NCBI RefSeq assembly: GCF_038003525.1
Contig: NZ_JBBOPI010000001.1
Span: 239,001-303,000 of the forward strand
Direction of reading: 5' to 3'
DNA from: Solibacillus sp. FSL H8-0538
Lineage (GTDB): Bacteria > Bacillota > Bacilli > Bacillales_A > Planococcaceae
DNA: 64,000 nt
In this document: positions 55,146 to 63,955 of the stretch, piece by piece
Position numbering within the stretch: the stretch's first letter is position 1
Layout of the letters: every line of letters begins with the position of its first letter
Made by a program: the position numbers and the translations under genes
The notes under the pieces: generated by a model
The model's input: the letters and a program-made list of their open reading frames with translations, nothing else
The model's database searches: none
Told to the model about the DNA's origin: nothing

Positions 55146-56532
55146 TTTCAAAAAATTTGAGGAGTTTTGGAACCGCACTGCTGTATATGCTGAACGAGAA
55201 TATTCTTACTCTGAAATGATAGAAATTGCTGACGCTATCTGTGGTAAAGTAGGTGAAAGAACGCTCGTTTTTTGTTTATGTTCAAATAATAAAGAGTCTT
55301 TATTTGGCTACGTAGGTTTTATTAGAGGTGGTGTTGTACCTGTACTTTTGGATGCATCCATCCATATTGATCGGTTGCGCAGACTCATTAACCTTTATAA
55401 GCCTACATACATTTGGGCGAGTAGTGAAAATCAAGACCTATTAAAAGTAATGGATAGTTCATTTGCGTTTGGAGATTACACATTATATAAGTGTCCGACA
55501 TTTTTCCAACATGATCTTGATGAACATCTTGCGCTTCTTTTAACAACCTCGGGAAGTACTGGGAGCCCAAAATTTGTTCGCTTAAGTTATGAAAATATTT
55601 TCAAAAATGCTGAATCCATAGCGAAGTACCTAGACATCAATGCAGACGATAAACCTATAACAACACTTCCAATGAACTACTCCTATGGTCTTTCTATCAT
55701 CAATAGTCATTTCATATGCGGGGCGACGATAATTGTAACGGATGCATCTATCATGAAAAAAGAGTTTTGGGACTTATGTAGAGAGCAACGGGTAACAACT
55801 TTTGGAGGAGTTCCTTTCATATATGAGATGCTTAATAGGCTGAAGTTTGAAGAGTTTAATCTTCCAAGTTTAAAAAAACTAACTCAAGCAGGTGGGAAAT
55901 TAAGCTCAATGTTATCGTACAAATTTGCTAAAGTATGTAATCAGAAAGGAATTCATTTTTTTAGCATGTACGGTCAAACTGAAGCAACAGCGCGGATGAC
56001 CTATTTACCATGTGAAAAAAATCTTGATAAAGTCGGAAGTATTGGTATCGCCATTCCAGATGGAGAACTGATTCTGCAAGATGATAATGGCAACAAAATT
56101 ACAGCGCCTAATATTATCGGCGAATTGATATACAAAGGAGCAAATGTTTCTTTGGGGTATGCTGAGTCGTTATTCGATCTTTCGAAAAAAGATGAGAACA
56201 ACGGTATTTTGCGCACAGGTGATTTGGCTTACTTTGATCAGGATGGGTATTATTTTATATCTGGCCGAATCAAAAGAATGATTAAAGTCTATGGAAACCG
56301 TATCAGCCTAGATGAAGTTGAAGGACTTTTAAATGAGCATGGTCATGATTGTATCTGCGCTGGGACGGATGATCAAATGTATATTTACACGTTAAAAGAA
56401 GATCGTGTTCAAATTAAAAAAATAATTAAGGAAAAATTAAACTTAAAGGGCTTTGAAATTATAAGAATTGAGGAAATCCCACGTAATCATTTTGGAAAAA
56501 TCCTCTATTCTGAGTTACCTAAATATGGATAA
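55138..56532 (+). CDS. AMP-forming acyl/aminoacyl ligase
   Basis: A 464-residue adenylating enzyme of the ANL family. The phosphate loop is TSGSTGSPK (137-145), followed by SMYGQTEATARM, RTGDLAYFDQDGYYFISGR and the catalytic Lys454 in PRNHFGKILYSEL. It is shorter than DltA-type ligases (about 500). It is translated by overlap with the acyl carrier protein gene, so it should load that carrier. The acyl substrate cannot be deduced. No reductase or condensing enzyme is near, which argues against a full siderophore or polyketide pathway. Confidence 0.87.
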   Translation: MNSFKKFEEFWNRTAVYAEREYSYSEMIEIADAICGKVGERTLVFCLCSNNKESLFGYVGFIRGGVVPVLLDASIHIDRLRRLINLYKPTYIWASSENQDLLKVMDSSFAFGDYTLYKCPTFFQHDLDEHLALLLTTSGSTGSPKFVRLSYENIFKNAESIAKYLDINADDKPITTLPMNYSYGLSIINSHFICGATIIVTDASIMKKEFWDLCREQRVTTFGGVPFIYEMLNRLKFEEFNLPSLKKLTQAGGKLSSMLSYKFAKVCNQKGIHFFSMYGQTEATARMTYLPCEKNLDKVGSIGIAIPDGELILQDDNGNKITAPNIIGELIYKGANVSLGYAESLFDLSKKDENNGILRTGDLAYFDQDGYYFISGRIKRMIKVYGNRISLDEVEGLLNEHGHDCICAGTDDQMYIYTLKEDRVQIKKIIKEKLNLKGFEIIRIEEIPRNHFGKILYSELPKYG

Positions 56533-56786
56533 TTTATAATCACCTGAACCCGTAACAGGAAATGTGATACACGTGACAAAACCTTAAATACTGAGATCTG
56601 AAACTGAGTGTGCACCTTCTAGGTGAAACATTGAAATAACGTGAAACCTACATTAGTACATGGTTTATTAGTTCTTAAGCGTTTCGTCGACACATTTCAG
56701 GGTTTCATGCAACTTGGACAACTTTAGGGGTATTTTTTGCCTCGTTTTATGAAAAATCTTAAGTTTATTTTTTATCAGGTGATTGG

Positions 56787-58238
56787 ATGAGTTTTATATC
56801 AATTGAGTTTCTTCTATTTCTCGCAATAATCGTTTTTACGTATTATTTAATCCCACATCGATTGAGATGGATTCTTTTATTAGTAGCAAGTTACGTTTTT
56901 TACGCTATCTTGAGTATCCAATTTATACCGTTACTACTTGCAAGCACAGCTTTTACTTATTTTACTGGAATTATAATTGAAAAACAGGAGACAAGAAAAC
57001 AGAAGAAAAAAGTCATGCTAGTTGGTATTTCCGTATTATTATTTTTTCTCGGTTGGTTTAAATATTTTAATTTTGTAAATGACTCACTTCGAGCGATTGC
57101 AAAATACATGAATTGGAATTTTACCGTACCATACCAAGAAATTGTCCTGCCATTAGCCATTTCTTTTTATACATTTCAGGCAGTAAGTTATCTTGTGGAT
57201 ATCTACTATGGAAAGCAAAAGGCAGAAAGACATTACGGTTATTTTTCGATATTTTTTGCATTTTTTCCACAGTTGGTTGCTGGGCCGATTGAACGTGCTA
57301 AGAAATTACTTCCGCAATTTAAAGTTGAACAGAATTTTAATTATGAAAATTTAACCTATGGGATGAAGCGAATCGCATGGGGTTTTTTTAAGAAGACATT
57401 AATTGCAGATCGACTAGCTCCAATTGTATCAAGTGTTTTCGATAGTCCTAACCCGACTGGTTCACAAATCGTACTAGCTACTATTCTATTCTCGATACAA
57501 TTGTTCGCTGATTTTTCAGCATGCAGTGACATTGCCATCGGTTGTGCAAGAATGCTGGGGATAAATTTGACAGAAAACTTTAAGCAACCGCACTTTGCTG
57601 TTTCGATATCGGATTTTTGGAGTAGATGGCATATAACGCTCTCTACATGGCTCAGGGACTATATCTTTGTCCCGTTATGTAAGGGGAAAAAGAAGAGAAG
57701 TGAAATTTATTTAGCAATTGTGATTACTTTTTTAGTAAGCGGCATTTGGCACGGAGCCGCTTGGACTTTTGTTTTATGGGGTCTAATTCATGGGTTTTAT
57801 CGCGTGTTTGGAGATTATACAAAACATTTTCGTGAAAAAATGGCTTCATTTATTCAATTGGATAGAAGTCCAGTGCTGCATAAATGGATGAAAATTTCTA
57901 TAACTTTCCTGCTAGTTTGCTTTTCTAGAGTTTTTTTTCGATCGGATTCCGTTACACATGCATTTGAAAATGCACAGCTTTTCTTAACAATTAACTCCTG
58001 GAGACCATCGGGAATTATTAAAGCATTTGAAATATTTTCGCTACTAGATTTAGTGATTTTCATTTTTTTCTTTATTATTGTACAAATATTTCAGTATATC
58101 GAAAGAAAAAATGTTTCAACATGGGAATGGCTTTCGCAGCGCTCGATATTCGCTAGATTTGCATTTTATATTTTTATCATTGTTTCAGTCCTTATATTCG
58201 GTGTTTCGGGTGAGGGGTTTGTTTATGGTGGATTTTAA
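56787..58238 (+). CDS. MBOAT membrane O-acyltransferase (AlgI/DltB-like)
   Basis: A 483-residue protein with about 11 membrane spans. FFAFFPQLVAGPIERAKKLL, ISDFWSRWHITLSTWLRDYI and the catalytic His in SGIWHGAAWTF are MBOAT signatures, closest to AlgI. TCAGGTGATTGG supplies the ribosome binding site for ATG 56787. A 254-bp gap separates it from the ligase. It should pass an acyl group across the membrane to an extracellular acceptor with help of the SGNH protein that follows. Confidence 0.9.
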   Translation: MSFISIEFLLFLAIIVFTYYLIPHRLRWILLLVASYVFYAILSIQFIPLLLASTAFTYFTGIIIEKQETRKQKKKVMLVGISVLLFFLGWFKYFNFVNDSLRAIAKYMNWNFTVPYQEIVLPLAISFYTFQAVSYLVDIYYGKQKAERHYGYFSIFFAFFPQLVAGPIERAKKLLPQFKVEQNFNYENLTYGMKRIAWGFFKKTLIADRLAPIVSSVFDSPNPTGSQIVLATILFSIQLFADFSACSDIAIGCARMLGINLTENFKQPHFAVSISDFWSRWHITLSTWLRDYIFVPLCKGKKKRSEIYLAIVITFLVSGIWHGAAWTFVLWGLIHGFYRVFGDYTKHFREKMASFIQLDRSPVLHKWMKISITFLLVCFSRVFFRSDSVTHAFENAQLFLTINSWRPSGIIKAFEIFSLLDLVIFIFFFIIVQIFQYIERKNVSTWEWLSQRSIFARFAFYIFIIVSVLIFGVSGEGFVYGGF

Positions 58239-58334
58239 TCTAAATACAAAGTATATGGGGAATTTTGGTTACGTTTTATTCGTGAGCCATTCAGTAATTT
58301 TAGTAAAAGAAGCACTGTATTGAAAGGATTTGCT

Positions 58335-59240
58335 ATGGGACGTTTATTCATTAAGTTAACAATTATCATTACTGTTGTTTTACTACTGTTTATGCCAGTA
58401 AATAACTTTGTAAAGCATTCTCATGATTACAACATAAACCATGCAATACTGGCGTTTAAGAAACATCCATATCCAGTTGATATCATCAATCTAGGTGCAT
58501 CTCATTCAATGTATGGTTATTATTTTAAGCCTACTGGTTTGTCCCATCTGGACTTAGCACTTCCTGCTCAGACGATTCAGTACGACTTTAAATTGTTGAG
58601 AGAGTATGGCAAGTATCTTAAACCTGATGGTGTAGTCATCGTTTCCATCTCTCAAATTACTTTCGCAAATTCTGAGGCCAAGCACGTAGGAAATTATTAT
58701 GAAGTTTTGGATCGTACCGAAATTGAACCATTTAATTTAATTGATTATTTCAGTTACTTGTACCTACCTGGGTCAAATAGTGGGAGTTTTAATTCTGCGC
58801 TCTCAGGTAAATTGAAAAACTTTAAATGGAATTCTCATCAACCTTGGGCAAATAACGGTAAAAACTATTCGGGAAGAAAGTATGCGAAAGTAGAAGCAGA
58901 ATATAGAGAAGCGGTTGAAAACGATAACATTGAACGAAATGTGAAGCAGTTAAGAGAGATGGTAGACTATTGTAGCGAGAAAGGCTACCGAGTAATATTA
59001 ACCATGGAGCCAGTACATCAGTCTTATCAAGAATATTTCAATGAAGAAGTAATGAATAGACTTGTTTTTCAGTACTTAAAAGCTCTTGAATTAGATGTCC
59101 CTTTTTTAAATTATATGAGTGATCAAAGATTCGTAGACAACAGAGATTATTTTATCGATCCAGATCATTTAAACAGAGAGGGAAGAAAAATGTTTTCTTG
59201 GATAGTTTACACGGACCTCAAGAAATTGGGCTATTTATGA
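58335..59240 (+). CDS. Membrane-anchored SGNH/DltD-like acyltransferase
   Basis: A 301-residue protein with one N-terminal membrane anchor (LTIIITVVLLLFM) and an extracellular SGNH domain. NLGASHSMYGY holds the nucleophile Ser56 or Ser58, and DPDHLNREG gives Asp275 and His278; this is the DltD/AlgJ arrangement. AAAGGA marks ATG 58335, five codons after a TTG in frame. Together with the MBOAT it completes a polysaccharide or teichoic-acid O-acylation module. The acceptor polymer is unknown; no glycosyltransferase is adjacent. Confidence 0.85.
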   Translation: MGRLFIKLTIIITVVLLLFMPVNNFVKHSHDYNINHAILAFKKHPYPVDIINLGASHSMYGYYFKPTGLSHLDLALPAQTIQYDFKLLREYGKYLKPDGVVIVSISQITFANSEAKHVGNYYEVLDRTEIEPFNLIDYFSYLYLPGSNSGSFNSALSGKLKNFKWNSHQPWANNGKNYSGRKYAKVEAEYREAVENDNIERNVKQLREMVDYCSEKGYRVILTMEPVHQSYQEYFNEEVMNRLVFQYLKALELDVPFLNYMSDQRFVDNRDYFIDPDHLNREGRKMFSWIVYTDLKKLGYL

Positions 59241-59341
59241 GCGATTTATATTACTATTATTGATATTAACTTATTTAAACGTGGAAGATTTATTTTCTAT
59301 TGATGCCCAGTTAAACAGGGTGTAACAAAGTTTGTGCTATC

Positions 59342-59390
59342 ATCTCCTGGAAGACAAGAATTGAAATACAATTCTTGTCTTCCAGGAGAT
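59342..59390 (+). other. Very stable hairpin covering a ribosome binding site
   Basis: A perfect 22-bp stem: the left arm starts ATCTCCTGGAAG and the right arm ends CTTCCAGGAGAT, with a five-base loop. The right arm contains AGGAGAT, the ribosome binding site of the mini-ORF at 59397, and a run of seven T residues follows, so it can also act as a terminator for the acylation cluster. Confidence 0.75.
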
Positions 59391-59396
59391 TTTTTT

Positions 59397-59471
59397 ATGT
59401 CTACAACGACAAAAGATGTGAATAAAATTAGGTTAGATTCAACATTTTTTGTGAATTATTTCAAAAAATAA
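59397..59471 (+). CDS. 24-residue ORF, possible IS relic
   Basis: From ATG 59397 the frame reads STTTKDVNKIRLDSTFFVNY and ends after Phe-Lys-Lys. The ribosome binding site is good but buried in the hairpin just upstream. Hairpins that hide a transposase start are common at insertion-sequence ends, so this may be the first codons of a lost transposase. I do not recognise the family. Confidence 0.35.
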   Translation: MSTTTKDVNKIRLDSTFFVNYFKK

Positions 59472-59495
59472 TACTTTGAATATTTTTCGATTTAT

Positions 59496-59555
59496 TTAGG
59501 GAATGCTCGAAATCTGGTAATCCCAATAGTTTTTTGAATTTCGAGCATTCCCTAA
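59496..59555. repeat. Inverted repeat
   Basis: TTAGGGAATGCTCGAAA and TTTCGAGCATTCCCTAA, a perfect 17-bp pair 26 bp apart. It is not followed by a T run. It might be joined ends of a lost element. The rest of 59241-59699 holds no supported gene. Confidence 0.7.
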
Positions 59556-59720
59556 ACAACTGAAGTTTTTGTAGTTGCAAAATAGAATTTGTTTGTTTAT
59601 AAATAGATTCTGAAATTTTAAGTAGTAGCAATACTAACTGGGCTAATGAAGCGTTCGTAAATTAGAAATCCTCATCAGTGAACTGACATAACGATTTGAG
59701 ACACACATAAAACACCTATT

Positions 59721-60530
59721 TTAGGCTGCTTGATGACCAAATTCTTTTGGCGTCAGGTAGTCTAATTTTTCTTGAATTCGTTCCTCATTGTAATACAAAA
59801 TATATTCTTCTACACGTTTTCCTACTTCTTCCAGTGGTAACGAATTAAATTTCACATATTGAAATGCCTCTGTTTTCAAAATCGCATGAAACGATTCAAT
59901 TACCGCATTATCGCAACAGTTCCCACGATGAGACATGCTCCCAATCAAGTTCATTTTCTTCACATAATTTTGATACGCATACGATGTGTACACACTTCCT
60001 TGATCCGAATGCACAATTACACCTTCTGGATAGTTTCTTGATATTAAGGCCGTCTTTAATACGTCCATCACTAACGGTGTTTGTTGGTGGTCGTATAGCT
60101 TATATGCCACGACTTCATTGTTAAAAAGATCTAAAATCGTCGCTAAGTAGAGGGTACGATTCCCGTACTGGATGTACGTAATATCCGTGACCCATTTCTC
60201 GTTCGGATTCGCTGCGAAGAAATCACGTGCTAAGATATTTGGCACAACAATTTGTTGTCCACCTTGTGATTTCCATTTGCGTTTTGGTTTAATTCGACAT
60301 TGTAGATTATGCTTTTGCATCAAGCTTTGTACGGTATTTCGATGTAAGATAATTTGGTACATATTTTTTAAAAGTCGCCTAATTTTCCGATGCCCATTTC
60401 GATATTTTGTTCGCTTACACAACTCAATAATTTTTTGCTCCACATCCGTTAATTCTTCTTTCACGCCTTCCTTCAACCAACGATAATACGTCGCTCTAGG
60501 AATGCCTAAAACCTTTAAAATCATTGTCAC
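59721..60530 (-). CDS. IS3-family transposase OrfB
   Basis: A 269-residue DDE integrase-type protein. HTH_21-like segment YRNGHRKIRRLLKN, then the catalytic core with WVTDITYIQYGNRTLYLATI (first Asp), VIVHSDQGSVYTSYAYQNYV (second Asp) and IESFHAILKTE (Glu). It is the normal length and free of stops. In this family OrfB is made as an OrfAB fusion by -1 frameshifting; because orfA is truncated, active transposition is unlikely. Confidence 0.9.
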   Translation of the reverse strand: MTMILKVLGIPRATYYRWLKEGVKEELTDVEQKIIELCKRTKYRNGHRKIRRLLKNMYQIILHRNTVQSLMQKHNLQCRIKPKRKWKSQGGQQIVVPNILARDFFAANPNEKWVTDITYIQYGNRTLYLATILDLFNNEVVAYKLYDHQQTPLVMDVLKTALISRNYPEGVIVHSDQGSVYTSYAYQNYVKKMNLIGSMSHRGNCCDNAVIESFHAILKTEAFQYVKFNSLPLEEVGKRVEEYILYYNEERIQEKLDYLTPKEFGHQAA

Positions 60531-60568
60531 TGTATATTTTTTACGTAGTTTCTCGACAGTTGGTAGTG

Positions 60569-60799
60569 CTACTTTCCGTTCAACTCCTTTTCGATCGCCA
60601 TGAACTTTTTTAAGATTTCATTTTCCATTTCTAAATGCGCCATTTTTCGGTTCATTTTATCTGTTTCTGATAGACCCTCAGGACCATGACCATAGGAATA
60701 TTGCTTGCCAATCGGTTGGTCAAATCGATAGAGTTCATTGTTTCTATACCTTTTCATCCATGTTTTAATTTGTGATCTATTTTTAATACCATATTTCAT
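60569..60799 (-). pseudogene. IS3-family OrfA, 5'-truncated
   Basis: Reads KYGIKNRSQIKTWMKRYRNN and ends in a leucine-zipper-like AHLEMENEILKKFMAIEK. The usual N-terminal helix-turn-helix half is missing; upstream codons in frame to 60952 are unrelated. An AAAAAAG slippery run lies at 60611-60605 on the minus strand, the usual place for the OrfA/OrfB frameshift. Confidence 0.7.
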
Positions 60800-61012
60800 T
60801 ATGTAACGAACGCGCGATAGTTCAACAATGAACAAGCTTAATATAGCCGTATTTAAGTTGAAATAAGGTTTTCTAATGCACAAAGTTGGGCTCTTCAAGT
60901 GATATGAATTGAAAAGGAATGCAATTTTTTGTCCATATTTTGTAGCAAACATAACAAAATAAAGCCACCAAAATTGTAAGCTTTAAGGCTAGAAAATAAC
61001 TTAAAATAAACG

Positions 61013-61037
61013 CCCTCACGTAATTTGTGAGGGTTTT
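61013..61037 (+). terminator. Terminator-like hairpin
   Basis: CCCTCAC and GTGAGGG around a short loop, then TTTTGTTTT. No clear gene ends here on the + strand. Confidence 0.6.
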
Positions 61038-61162
61038 GTTTTATCTGAATTTCTATGTTGGAACAGTGAATTATAACATCAACTAGTTAATAACGACATA
61101 TTTTAATATTTAAAAAATTAAAATAAAAACATTTACTAAATTATAAATGGAGTGTTAATATC

Positions 61163-61195
61163 TATTTAGCGACTATTTAGCGACTTATAAACGAC
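61163..61195 (+). promoter_or_regulatory. Three 11-bp direct repeats upstream of nhaC
   Basis: TATTTAGCGAC, TATTTAGCGAC and TTATAAACGAC follow each other without gap. The same motif occurs twice in front of the convergent regulator gene at 63934-63955. Spacing of one helical turn suggests cooperative binding of a regulator. Confidence 0.7.
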
Positions 61196-61214
61196 GACTC
61201 AAGGGGGATGTTAT

Positions 61215-62648
61215 ATGAACAAAGAGATGAGCTTTAGATGGGCGATTTTACCATTAGTTAGTATGATTGCCGTCATGTTTTTTGCAATTATCAAATTAGA
61301 GCAGGGACCGCATATGCCATTAATTGTTGGTACGAGTGTTGCGGCATTTGTTGCGTGGAAGCACGGGTTTAAGTGGAATGAAATTGAAGAAATGATGTAT
61401 AGAGGCATTCGTTTAGCATTGCCGGCTGTTATTATCATCATGCTTGTGGGATTAGTAATTGGTTCATGGATGGGTGGCGGTATTGTTGCCACGATGATTT
61501 ATTACGGTTTGCAAATTATTTCACCGGCTTGGTTTTTAGTAACAATTCTACTTATATGTTCGATTGTTTCACTTGCAATTGGTAGCTCTTGGTCAACGAT
61601 GGCAACGATTGGTGTAGCTGGGATGGGAATTGGTCTTAGCATGGGTATTCCTGCACCGATGATTGCGGGTGCCGTTATTTCGGGCGCATACTTTGGTGAT
61701 AAAATGTCACCATTATCTGATACAACAAACTTAGCAGCAGGCTTAACTGGTACAAACTTATTTGATCATATTAAGCACATGATTTATACGACGGTGCCTG
61801 CTTATTTAATTTCAATTATTGGCTTTTGGATTATGGGTCGAAAATTTGCTGGGACAGATATGAATACTTCAGAAATTCAAATGATGTTAGGGACGATTGG
61901 CGATGAATTTGTGATTTCGCCGTGGTTATTAGTTGTACCGCTATTAATCATTGTCATGGTAGCGATGAAAGTACCGGCTATTCCGGCCCTTTTATTAGGT
62001 GTAGTACTTGGCTTCCTTTCACATATCGTTATTCAAGGAGGGGAAATGGCGGATGCAGTAGGAGCTCTGCAAAGTGGCTACTCAATCGTTTCTGGTAATG
62101 AAATGGTTGATGCATTATTTAATAACGGTGGAATCGACAATATGATGTACACCGTATCAATGACGATTATTGCGATGACGTTCGGTGGGATTTTAGAGTA
62201 TTCAGGCATGCTGAACTCAATAATTCAACAGATTTTACGTTTTGCAAAATCAACAGGTAGCATAATTGCGGCAACAATTGCATCTTGTTTTGCAACAAAT
62301 GCGAGCTGTTCGGAACAATATATTTCAATAGTCGTTCCAGCACGTATGTTTGCAACCGCTTACAAGGAACGCGGCTTACATTCGAAAAATTTATCACGCT
62401 GCTTAGAAGACGGTGGAACATTAACATCTGTATTTATTCCGTGGAATACATGCGGTGTGTTTATTGCTTCAACACTTGGCGTGACGGCGTATGAATATGC
62501 ACCGTATGCGTTATTAAACTTCATTGTACCGATTATTTCTATTATTTACGGGTACATCGGCTTCACGATTGTTAAACTGACGGATAAAGAAATTGAAGAA
62601 GCCAAGCAATCAGATCTTCGTTTAGAACAAGAAGCAGCAATGCAATAA
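61215..62648 (+). CDS. nhaC: NhaC-family Na+/H+ antiporter
   Basis: A 477-residue, 12- to 13-span antiporter. GSSWSTMATIGVAGMGIGL, GAVISGAYFGDKMSPLSDTTN and ASCFATNASCSEQYISIVVP are hallmark NhaC blocks, the second holding the ion-binding Asp residues. AAGGGGG precedes ATG 61215. Three 11-bp direct repeats lie 20-50 bp upstream. Some NhaC relatives exchange metabolites such as malate/lactate or arginine/ornithine for ions; sodium/proton exchange is the default reading. Confidence 0.88.
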   Translation: MNKEMSFRWAILPLVSMIAVMFFAIIKLEQGPHMPLIVGTSVAAFVAWKHGFKWNEIEEMMYRGIRLALPAVIIIMLVGLVIGSWMGGGIVATMIYYGLQIISPAWFLVTILLICSIVSLAIGSSWSTMATIGVAGMGIGLSMGIPAPMIAGAVISGAYFGDKMSPLSDTTNLAAGLTGTNLFDHIKHMIYTTVPAYLISIIGFWIMGRKFAGTDMNTSEIQMMLGTIGDEFVISPWLLVVPLLIIVMVAMKVPAIPALLLGVVLGFLSHIVIQGGEMADAVGALQSGYSIVSGNEMVDALFNNGGIDNMMYTVSMTIIAMTFGGILEYSGMLNSIIQQILRFAKSTGSIIAATIASCFATNASCSEQYISIVVPARMFATAYKERGLHSKNLSRCLEDGGTLTSVFIPWNTCGVFIASTLGVTAYEYAPYALLNFIVPIISIIYGYIGFTIVKLTDKEIEEAKQSDLRLEQEAAMQ

Positions 62649-62650
62649 AA

Positions 62651-62675
62651 AAGAACGAGCTATGTGCTCGTTCTT
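62651..62675. terminator. Bidirectional terminator between nhaC and the regulator
   Basis: AAGAACGAGC, five-base loop, GCTCGTTCTT; A-rich before and T-rich after, so it serves both convergent genes. Confidence 0.88.
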
Positions 62676-62679
62676 TCTT

Positions 62680-63918
62680 CTATATATAAGTTGAAAAATT
62701 AAGTGTATAAAGAGCACGTGGACGTCCCTGCTGATACGTCATCTCCTCACCAACAATGGTCACATAAGAGTACTCTACTAATTTTTTTAATATGCGTTCG
62801 GTTGTACGGCGTGTAACTTGTAAATAATCTGCTAAATCCTGTGTCGTAAAGCTAGGGGAAGGGTGCGCCTTACTAAATTCAATAAGGCGGGAAATATTTT
62901 TCGGACTTAAATGCGTGTCACGCGTTATTTTTAATATGAGCGGATCAGTTACCTGTAACGCTATGGACTGCTGCTGTTTCCCAATCGGCCCGTGCAATTG
63001 TTTAAGGTCATCGAGTAGATACATTGTATTCGTCTCGGCAAAGGTTAGTGCTTGTTTTGCATGCTCGCGCGCTTGTAATATGGATACCCCATAACCAAAG
63101 CCAAAACGGAATTCAATTGGAGAGGCACTTAAATACTGCTGCAACTTTGCGAGCCCTTGATGTAAATTACCATTCGTCGTATAAAACTCGAAATGATGCA
63201 GATCAATTTGGCGATAAAAGGCGGAGAGACTGGATGTTATATTCTCCAACAATGAATCAGCAGGAATTTCCTTCACCAATAAATGTCCGACAGCTACTTT
63301 TGCTAAATCACTTTTTGAGCGCTCTGAAATTGCCTTTGCTTCATATAAATAACGTAAAATAGAACTTTTCGGATCCATCATGCGCATCACAGGAATATTT
63401 AACTCTATCAATTTGCTGTATACTGCGTGTATACTGGTAATGATAAAATCCACTTGACCAGAATTCCACAACTCTTGATGACGATTAATATACGTGTCAT
63501 ACGGGGTATGGAGTGTAATCGTTTGAATATGCGGGCGCTGCGTCGTATTTAAATCGCCCAACACGCTGTCGATGAAATTTAAATTCATTACATCAATAGA
63601 TAAACGGTCTAGTGCGATTGGCTTTTCAACAAGTAATGCCAGTAAAGTGGTGGAAATTGACGTCTCGTCCTGCTTTAAGTAAGTCCATGGTGTTGGCCAC
63701 TCGTCAAGTACCGGTTTTGCGTAAAGATACGGTAAGGTCCCAGAAAGTAGCAGCACATCGCAAGGTTTGACCTGCTTTAATAATGCAGGTGTCTCTTCCG
63801 GCACATGATAGGTATAAAAGTCAAGTTGGAATTGAGGATTGTCCGCGAGTATTTCTTGCAAAACTTTTTGAAATTGTTCAGAACAAAGAACAGCAATTTT
63901 TGTTGAAATTAGAAACAC
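62680..63918 (-). CDS. Putative transcriptional regulator convergent with nhaC
   Basis: About 410 residues. The C-terminal 80 hold a winged-helix DNA-binding domain (FTTQDLADYLQVTRRTTERI, then YQQGRPRALYTLNF); the long N-terminal part resembles a periplasmic-binding-like or PucR-like sensor (VLLLSGTLPYLYAKPVL) without a signal peptide. The start is unclear: GTG 63918 lies inside GAGGTG, the only good ribosome binding site, which would instead serve an ATT at 63909; a TTG at 63957 lacks a site. The 11-bp repeats upstream match those before nhaC, so it probably controls nhaC and itself. Confidence 0.65.
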   Translation of the reverse strand: MFLISTKIAVLCSEQFQKVLQEILADNPQFQLDFYTYHVPEETPALLKQVKPCDVLLLSGTLPYLYAKPVLDEWPTPWTYLKQDETSISTTLLALLVEKPIALDRLSIDVMNLNFIDSVLGDLNTTQRPHIQTITLHTPYDTYINRHQELWNSGQVDFIITSIHAVYSKLIELNIPVMRMMDPKSSILRYLYEAKAISERSKSDLAKVAVGHLLVKEIPADSLLENITSSLSAFYRQIDLHHFEFYTTNGNLHQGLAKLQQYLSASPIEFRFGFGYGVSILQAREHAKQALTFAETNTMYLLDDLKQLHGPIGKQQQSIALQVTDPLILKITRDTHLSPKNISRLIEFSKAHPSPSFTTQDLADYLQVTRRTTERILKKLVEYSYVTIVGEEMTYQQGRPRALYTLNFSTYI

Positions 63919-63933
63919 CTCTTTTTTTTTATT

Positions 63934-63955
63934 TATATAACGACTATTTAACGAC
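63934..63955 (-). promoter_or_regulatory. Two 11-bp direct repeats before the regulator gene
   Basis: TATATAACGAC and TATTTAACGAC, back to back; same motif as the triple repeat before nhaC at 61163. A third, weaker copy (AACTATAAC) follows. Confidence 0.65.

Larger units (their letters stand above)
59700..60799 (-). mobile_element. IS3-family (IS150-like) remnant
   Basis: orfB is complete, orfA lacks its 5' part. The sequence outside the orfB stop (GAGACACACATAAAACACC near 59698) may be one end; the opposite end is not found, so the element is truncated upstream of orfA. Confidence 0.75.
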
